From the NCBI GenBank assembly GCA_964586145.1, contig CAZPHH010000067.1, positions 1 to 27,644 on the forward strand: a stretch of 27,644 nucleotides of DNA, in the 5' to 3' direction. The notes beneath the pieces are model-generated. The model was not told where the DNA came from. It saw only the letters and a program-made list of their open reading frames with translations, and made no database searches. Made by a program: the position numbers and the translations under genes. Positions 22,672 through 27,644 of this stretch are shown piece by piece (position 1 is the first letter of the stretch; each line of letters opens with the position of its first letter). This DNA comes from JAFGJQ01 sp964586145. Lineage in GTDB: Bacteria; Planctomycetota; Phycisphaerae; UBA1845.

Positions 22672-23886
22672 ATGGCAACGGTTTGTTTCTACTTTCAGGT
22701 TCACCAGCCGTTCCGGCTGCGGCGGTACACCATTTTCGATCGCGGTGGGCAGCCCTTTGACGACGACCGCAACGCGGCGGTGTGCCGCAAGGTGGCCGAC
22801 AAGTGCTACCGGCCCGCCGGCCGCCTCATGCTCGAGCTCATCCAGCGGCTGAAGGGGCGCTTCCGGATTTCCTACTGCCTCAGCGGCGTCGTGATCGAGC
22901 AGTTCGAGCGCTACTGCCCGGACGTGCTGGACACGTTCCGCGCCCTGGCCCGAACCGGCTGCGTCGAGTTTCTCGCCGAGACGTATTACCACTCGCTGTC
23001 CTTCCTCTACTCTCGCCAGGAGTTCGTGGAGCAGGTGCAGGCGCACCGGCAGCGGATGCGCGACCTTTTCGGCCAGGAGCCGACCGTCTTTCGGAATACG
23101 GAGCTGGTGTACAGCAACGACGTGGCTCACCTGGCGTCCCAGATGGGCTTCCGGGCCGTGCTGTGCGAGGGGCTCGACGCCGTGCTGGGCGAGCGCTCCC
23201 CCGCCTTCACTTATGCCCCGCCCCGTTGCCCGGGCCTCTCGCTCCTGCTCAAGAACTACCGGCTCAGCGACGACATCGCCTTCCGATTCGGCAACCGTGA
23301 CTGGGAGGAATGGCCGATGGACGCGGGCAAGTTCGCTGCCTGGGTCAGCGCAACCAACGGCCACGGCCACCTGGTCAACCTGTTCATGGACTACGAGACC
23401 CTGGGCGAGCACCAGTGGGCCGATACGGGCATTTTCGACTTTCTGCGGGCCCTGCCCGACGCCGTGCTGGCCTACCCCGAGAACGATTTCGCGACGGTCT
23501 CGGAGGCGGTGGATCGCCACCCCCCGGCTGCTGTGTATGACGTGCCGCACCTAAGCAGTTGGGCGGATACCGAGCGAGATCTCTCGGCCTGGTTGGGGAA
23601 CGCGATGCAGTCAGAGGCGATCCGGGAGCTGTACCAACTGGAGTCGCGGGTCAAGGACAGCGGTGATCCTGCCCTCCTCGGGGAGTGGCGTCGGCTGCAG
23701 ACGTCTGACCATTTTTACTATATGTGCACGAAGTGGTTCGCAGATGGGGATGTGCATAAGTATTTCAACCCGTACGACTCCCCGCACGATGCCTACATCA
23801 ATTTCATGAACGTCCTGGACGACCTGGCGACGCGGGCGAGAGCCGGGGCCGGGGCCGCTCCGGGCGTCGAAACGGGTCATGTATAA
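22672..23886 (+). CDS. Glycoside hydrolase family 57, alpha-amylase-like
   Basis: 404 aa. GH57 retaining enzymes hydrolyse or rearrange alpha-1,4-glucans. Conserved regions are visible in order: HQPFR (H11), the nucleophile E144 in VFRNTELVYS, the acid/base D240 in LFMDYETLGEH, and the C-terminal SDHFYYMCTKWFADGDVHKYF typical of the short amylase-type members. No signal peptide is present, so it acts in the cytosol. The ATG at 22672 has GGAGG four bases upstream; a longer in-frame start (22630) is unconserved. With the GT4 gene it forms a two-gene unit often seen in diverse bacteria. It could be an amylase or a chain-length trimming enzyme; a branching enzyme is less likely, since those GH57 members are longer. 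Confidence 0.9.
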   Translation: MATVCFYFQVHQPFRLRRYTIFDRGGQPFDDDRNAAVCRKVADKCYRPAGRLMLELIQRLKGRFRISYCLSGVVIEQFERYCPDVLDTFRALARTGCVEFLAETYYHSLSFLYSRQEFVEQVQAHRQRMRDLFGQEPTVFRNTELVYSNDVAHLASQMGFRAVLCEGLDAVLGERSPAFTYAPPRCPGLSLLLKNYRLSDDIAFRFGNRDWEEWPMDAGKFAAWVSATNGHGHLVNLFMDYETLGEHQWADTGIFDFLRALPDAVLAYPENDFATVSEAVDRHPPAAVYDVPHLSSWADTERDLSAWLGNAMQSEAIRELYQLESRVKDSGDPALLGEWRRLQTSDHFYYMCTKWFADGDVHKYFNPYDSPHDAYINFMNVLDDLATRARAGAGAAPGVETGHV

Positions 23887-24096
23887 AGTGCCAGTTTATC
23901 GAATCGCGATTTGGAACATGCTTCAGCGGCTAAGCGTGGGCGGCTCGGATACCGGTTTTGTCGAGTTGATACCGGGGTTTCGGTGGTTTCACGGATGCAC
24001 AATCCCTGGCGAATGACTCAAGGGATGGGCCGTGGCGGGCCGATGATGGTGTGAGTATGTCGCGGTACGGCGGGCGAGAAGGCAAGGGCACGGCGC

Positions 24097-24122
24097 GGGC
24101 CCTGTGGCAGCGGCCCATTTTT
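24097..24122 (+). terminator. Intrinsic terminator of the glycan operon
   Basis: GGGCCCTG (24097-24104), loop TGG, CAG, a bulged C and GGCCC (to 24116), then ATTTTT. The 8-bp stem with a T-tract is a good intrinsic terminator about 210 bp after the amylase stop. It isolates the following promoter from read-through. Confidence 0.8.
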
Positions 24123-24133
24123 ATATTTCGGTA

Positions 24134-24161
24134 TTGACTTGAACCGCCCGAGCCCTACAAT
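24134..24161 (+). promoter_or_regulatory. Strong sigma70-like promoter of the surface-protein gene
   Basis: TTGACT (24134-24139), a 16-nt spacer and TACAAT (24156-24161), the best promoter match in the window. It begins 12 bases after the T-tract of the preceding terminator. The start point would be near 24168, about 400 nt before the start codon. Confidence 0.8.
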
Positions 24162-24167
24162 TCCCCC

Positions 24168-24569
24168 GCATTGGAACCAGTTGCGTTCGACGGTCATTGC
24201 ATCTGTCGGGCGGCAAAGGAGTTGCAGGGAGGCGGACCATTCTCTGAATGTGGCGCGTTGTTCAGGAGAATGGAAAACAACAGCCCCCAAGTCGGGTTTG
24301 AGCGAGACATCCAAACCAGGCAGGCGGATACGGCTTTCACGTGGGTTGTCCCTGCGGGGCCGTCACGTCAAGGGGGGTGGATCGCACGGGTGTGCGTCGG
24401 TTTTCTGTAAATGAGTTGGCAACACAAGTACGGTCCAGGGTTGTTGCGGAATTGAGTTCCGCCCGGTGATGGTTCACCGTCGGCGGCGGTCTGTTTGTTG
24501 GCAAACTTCGGTTAGCGATACATCGTGTAGCGCGGACTAGGCCATAGGTTTCACTGGAGGTCAATGATA
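24168..24569 (+). promoter_or_regulatory. Long hairpin-rich 5' leader of the surface-protein mRNA
   Basis: About 400 nt from the predicted start point to the ATG hold no convincing gene but several well-formed stems. CCATTCTCTGAA (24237-24248) pairs with TTCAGGAGAATGG (24261-24273) with one bulge. Perfect short stems are CGCAC/GTGCG (24383-24396, followed by TTTT at 24401), GCGGAA/TTCCGC (24446-24462), CGGTGA/TCACCG (24464-24479) and GTTTG/CAAAC (24493-24506). The ribosome binding site GGAGG (24556-24560) is left unpaired by these. It matches no riboswitch class I recognise. By analogy with long S-layer mRNA leaders, message stability is a possible role (inference). Confidence 0.55.
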
Positions 24570-27185
24570 ATGCATAGGTCAATTAACAAAACGGAGAGCA
24601 GGCGGAACCTGTCATTGCTCTTGAGCTTGGGCATGGTACTAGGTCTCGCGCTGCTCGTGGGAATGTACGGGTGCCCCGGCTCCACGCCGAAGCCCCCGCC
24701 GCCCGGCCCTGAGTGCGAGGTAGACGCCGACTGCGATGACGGCGTGTTCTGCAACGGCGCCGAGACGTGCGACGTGGAGGCCGGCGAGTGCCTGCCCGGT
24801 ACGCCGCCGTGCGCGGAAGAACTGTGCATCGAAGAAGAGGACAGGTGCCTTGAGTGCCTGGAAGACGCCGACTGCGAGGATGACGGCCTGTTCTGCACCG
24901 GCGACCCGGTGTGTGCGGAGGACGGCACCTGCGGCTTCACCGGCGACCCCTGCGAAGAGGGCGAGACCTGCAACGAGGATGAGGACCGGTGCGAAATCCA
25001 GGAAGAAGGCGACTTCGCCGCGGCCAACCCGGGCGTGGACTTNNNNNNNNNNNNNNNNNNNNNNNNNNNNNNNNNNNNNNNNNNNNNNNNNNNNNNNNNN
25101 NNNNNNNNNNNNNNNNNNNNNNNNNNNNNNNNNNNNNNNNNNGGCGACGGCGCGACGGAGCGCTGCGAAGAGGGTGACACCAGCGCGATCTGCATCCCGC
25201 TGACCGTCACCGCGGTCATGTTCACCCTGGGACAGGACGACCTGATCGGCACCTCGGCGAACGACGTGTTCAGCGCGCCGCTCGCGTTCAATGAGGGCAC
25301 CGGTACGCAACTGCCGACCCTGCAGAACGGCGACTCGGCCAACGGGCTGGGCGGGACGGACACCCTGAACGTCACGTTCACCCATGCCGCGAATACCACC
25401 GTCCAGCCCACGCTGGAAGGCATCGAGATCTTCAACATCACCGACTTCACGCCGACGGGCGTGACCACGACGTTCTCCATGGCGAACGTCACCGGCGTGG
25501 AGGTCATCAACAGCCTGAACAGCTCGGCCGACGCGGTGACCATCACAAACCTCAACACGGTGGTGGACCTCGGCGTTGCCACCACGGCGTCCGATCTGGC
25601 CGTGACCTGGATTGCCCCGGCGACCAACGCCAACGACGACGAAGCGGTGCTGACGCTCAACGGGGCCAAGGAAGGCTGCACGGTCACCCTGACCACGCCG
25701 GCCAACGGAATCGAAACGCTGAATATCGAAACCGAGACCGCGGCCAGCAAGCTGGACGCCCTGGCCCACGCGGCGGCGACCCTGACCACCCTGACCGTCG
25801 GCGGTGATCAGAACCTGACCATCACCGGTGCGCTGCCGGCCAGTCTGACCACGATCAACGCCGGTGCGGCAACGGGTAACACGGTGTTGTCGGTCGGCGG
25901 GACCGCCAACGTGACGTACACCGGCGGCACCGGTGACGACACGGTGCTGTTCGACGTGGCCGGCGGGTACACCGCCGCCGACACGATCGACGGCGGCACG
26001 GGCACGAACACTCTGGGCATGCAGAGCGCCGAGGCCGTGGCGGCATCCGCGCTCACCGCGAACCAGACCAACGTGACCAACATCACCAACCTGCGGATCA
26101 CGAACGCGCTCAACGGGGCGATCATTGCGTCCAAGTTCGGCGCGACCAACGCCATTCTGGATACCGTTCCGGCCGCGACGGCCCTCACCGGCGGTGCCTC
26201 GACGGTCACCGTTCCCGGTGGGACTCCCGCTGTCACGCTCAACAACGACGACACCGCGCACGCCCTGACCGTGACGGTGGCCGGCTCGGGCACGGCCGAT
26301 GTCCTCGCGTTCAACGCGATGAACGCGGACCTCGGTGCCGGGCTGACGATCAACGGGGCGGAGACGGTGAACTACATGTCCGCCAACGGCGAGGATGGCA
26401 CCGCGGCCGACGACAACAAGAACACCGCGACGACCATCGCACTTGCCCCGACCTTCGGGGCCGGCACGCTGAACTTCACGGGCACCGTCGCCGTCGAGTT
26501 GACGGGCGCGGTGACTGCGGGAACCATCAATGCGTCCGGCCTGACCGCGGCCCTGACGATGGGTGCGGCCACGGTCGCTGGTGGCGGCGCTTCCATCACC
26601 GGCACCGGTTTGAACGACACGCTGTGGGGCTCGGTCAACGACGACCAGATCAACGGTGGCGATGGCAACGACCTCATCGTCGGCTGGGAAGGCAATGACG
26701 TGTTGCTGGGCGGCAATGGCCGAGATACGTTCTACTTCCGCGACGCCACGGCCAACACGGCGTACACGGGTGGAGCCAACATCCTCAGTGACTTTGTGAT
26801 CGGGTCCGACTATCTCCAGTTCAAGAAGGGGGACTACTGGAGCACGGCCACCGGCGGTGGCACGCCCACGGCCGTCACCACGGCGTTGTTCTACAAAGGT
26901 GCCGTTGCCAGTATGACGCCTGCGACCACGTACGAGGTTGTCGTGATCACCGATCAGGGCTACGCGAACGTTACGGCGGCCGATGTTGCCGTGGGCGCCG
27001 TGTCCACGTCCGCGAACGACGGCGTTGTCGTTTACTTCGATACGACGGACAACGAAGCCAAGATGTACTGGACGACGACGCTCGGCACGGCCGGCGTCCC
27101 CCAGATCGTGGCGACGTTCCCGACGATCACGCAGTTGTCGCAACTGGCCAGCTTTGCCAACACCGATTTCCTGGTGGTGGACTAG
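24570..27185 (+). CDS. S-layer-like RTX surface lipoprotein with eight-cysteine repeats (contains assembly gap)
   Basis: About 871 aa if the N-run length is right. A signal segment ends at MYGC (Cys35), a plausible lipobox. A Pro-rich linker is followed by two repeats of about 47 residues, each with eight cysteines (C49-C93 and C96-C141) and a DADC(D/E)D-G-FC core, likely disulfide-bonded or calcium-binding. Further Cys-rich sequence (C199, C208) appears right after the gap. Then comes a long Thr/Ala/Asn/Gly-rich beta-strand-repeat region like S-layer proteins (GGTDTLNVTF, TLEGIEIFNI, VEVINSLNSS). An RTX calcium-binding block (GGDGNDLIVG, GGNGRDTFYF) lies at about 690-725, and a 145-residue C-terminal domain ends in FLVVD. 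ATG at 24570 has GGAGG nine bases upstream; ATG at 24564 (spacing 3) is the alternative. The gene is transcribed alone, between strong terminators. Surface location is inferred. Confidence 0.82.
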   Translation: MHRSINKTESRRNLSLLLSLGMVLGLALLVGMYGCPGSTPKPPPPGPECEVDADCDDGVFCNGAETCDVEAGECLPGTPPCAEELCIEEEDRCLECLEDADCEDDGLFCTGDPVCAEDGTCGFTGDPCEEGETCNEDEDRCEIQEEGDFAAANPGVDXXXXXXXXXXXXXXXXXXXXXXXXXXXXXXXXXXGDGATERCEEGDTSAICIPLTVTAVMFTLGQDDLIGTSANDVFSAPLAFNEGTGTQLPTLQNGDSANGLGGTDTLNVTFTHAANTTVQPTLEGIEIFNITDFTPTGVTTTFSMANVTGVEVINSLNSSADAVTITNLNTVVDLGVATTASDLAVTWIAPATNANDDEAVLTLNGAKEGCTVTLTTPANGIETLNIETETAASKLDALAHAAATLTTLTVGGDQNLTITGALPASLTTINAGAATGNTVLSVGGTANVTYTGGTGDDTVLFDVAGGYTAADTIDGGTGTNTLGMQSAEAVAASALTANQTNVTNITNLRITNALNGAIIASKFGATNAILDTVPAATALTGGASTVTVPGGTPAVTLNNDDTAHALTVTVAGSGTADVLAFNAMNADLGAGLTINGAETVNYMSANGEDGTAADDNKNTATTIALAPTFGAGTLNFTGTVAVELTGAVTAGTINASGLTAALTMGAATVAGGGASITGTGLNDTLWGSVNDDQINGGDGNDLIVGWEGNDVLLGGNGRDTFYFRDATANTAYTGGANILSDFVIGSDYLQFKKGDYWSTATGGGTPTAVTTALFYKGAVASMTPATTYEVVVITDQGYANVTAADVAVGAVSTSANDGVVVYFDTTDNEAKMYWTTTLGTAGVPQIVATFPTITQLSQLASFANTDFLVVD
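25043..25142. other. Assembly gap of 100 N
   Basis: A run of exactly 100 N interrupts the surface-protein gene just after the second cysteine repeat. The round length suggests a scaffold placeholder rather than a measured gap. The frame stays open on both sides, and Cys/Glu-rich coding sequence flanks it on both, so more cysteine repeats may be missing. Confidence 0.97.
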
Positions 27186-27228
27186 CCGTACCAGGTGCCT
27201 TTCGTGGCACAGCAGCAAACGCAGAACG

Positions 27229-27257
27229 GGGGCCGTCCTTCGGGACGGCCCCTTCTT
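27229..27257 (+). terminator. Intrinsic terminator with UUCG tetraloop
   Basis: GGGGCCGTCC (27229-27238), loop TTCG and GGACGGCCCC (27243-27252) form a perfect 10-bp stem followed by TTCTT, 43 bp after the surface-protein stop. This is a textbook very stable terminator. Confidence 0.92.
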
Positions 27258-27354
27258 CATGGTGTGTCAGGCATGTTGCGAGGGTTGGAGCGGCAAGTCC
27301 GCAGCGGCCGTGACCGGCGGCCCCGTTTTTCGCTCCCTCTGGTGCGTCCGGGGG

Positions 27355-27620
27355 GCGCAGGTTGGGTCGGGCTCAGTTCACCGGCCAGTGGCTCCGTCGT
27401 CAGATGGGCGAAGGCAGCCCCCTCCTTCGACTCCTCCTGTTGCGCCGGGGGGCGGGAGTACGGGGTCCGCTTCTCTGCCGGCCGATGCGCAGGTTGGGTC
27501 GGCTTCAGTTCACCGGCCAGTGCGCGATCTTCCAGCAAGCGTGGCGAGACTTCTCCCCGCACTCCCTGTGTGACGCGGGCGTGCCAAAGTCCATGGTCGG
27601 CTTCAGCCGACCGGCCAGTG
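27355..27620. repeat. Second hairpin-repeat family in the 3' gene-free region
   Basis: The stretch 27258-27644 has no believable gene. It contains a 36-bp element beginning GCGCAGGTTGGGTCGG and ending CACCGGCCAGTG at 27355-27390 and 27487-27522, 132 bp apart and differing at few positions. A shorter third copy lies at 27595-27620, where GGTCGGC TTCA GCCGACC forms a perfect 7-bp stem. CCTCCTT-type spacers recur between copies. The family differs from the array near 19.2 kb. The window ends within it. Confidence 0.75.
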
Positions 27621-27644
27621 CCCCCTCCTTCAGGTGGGGGTGGG

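Noticed and set aside
24270..24410. Possible 46-codon leader peptide with AGGAGA before an ATG
   Set aside because: The spacing is only one base, the ATG lies inside the long leader hairpin, and the peptide has no codon or residue pattern suggesting attenuation.
24639..27260. 873-codon frame antisense to the surface protein
   Set aside because: It is Arg/Gly/His-rich with no domain, crosses the N gap and the terminator; the plus strand has a signal, repeats and an RTX motif.
27257..27562. 101-residue minus-strand frame at the right end
   Set aside because: It translates the second repeat family and runs over a terminator hairpin; no start signal is seen.

Overview
The window comes from a high-GC (low to mid 60s % by eye) Gram-negative-type bacterium and is probably part of a draft or metagenome-assembled genome, because a run of exactly 100 N sits inside the last large gene. 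No rRNA, tRNA, CRISPR array, integrase or transposase was found. A planctomycete-like organism is my best guess. It rests on a DUF2934 protein, several lipobox lipoproteins, an eight-cysteine-repeat lipoprotein joined to an S-layer/RTX-like body, and intergenic arrays of GC-rich hairpins. None of these is diagnostic.

Layout. (1) 1-6134, minus strand: the start of a small zinc-ribbon protein, then a translationally coupled gltB-gltD pair for NADPH-type glutamate synthase (GOGAT). (2) 6135-6543: a divergent regulatory region with an AT-rich 13-bp palindrome and two TACAAT -10 boxes. (3) 6544-9441, plus strand: an orphan cytosolic hybrid histidine kinase with four PAS domains and a C-terminal receiver. 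(4) 9547-13218, minus strand: two tandem full-length malic enzymes, the downstream one with its own promoter. (5) 13523-16661: a TSUP permease, a mini-lipoprotein, a GNAT acetyltransferase, a degenerate HAD protein and a DUF2934 protein. (6) 16953-19081: threonine synthase, divergent from a YcxB-like membrane protein. (7) 19172-19395: a 59-bp-period tandem array of GNRA-loop hairpins. (8) 19549-20686: a lipoprotein and a stand-alone CoaB-type ligase. (9) 20687-21319: a gene-free stretch containing a good sigma70-like promoter. (10) 21320-23886: a GT4 glycogen-synthase-like transferase with a GH57 amylase, an alpha-glucan pair. (11) 24097-27257: a terminator, a near-consensus promoter, a hairpin-rich leader of about 400 nt, an S-layer-like RTX lipoprotein and a UUCG-loop terminator. 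(12) 27355-27620: a second hairpin-repeat family.

How it fits together: most genes are central metabolism. GOGAT consumes NADPH and 2-oxoglutarate, malic enzyme makes reducing power and pyruvate, and there are single steps of threonine and CoA synthesis plus alpha-glucan metabolism. The most unusual segment is 24.1-27.3 kb, where a strong self-contained expression unit with a structured leader drives a surface protein of unusual architecture. No previously undescribed defence or mobile system was seen.
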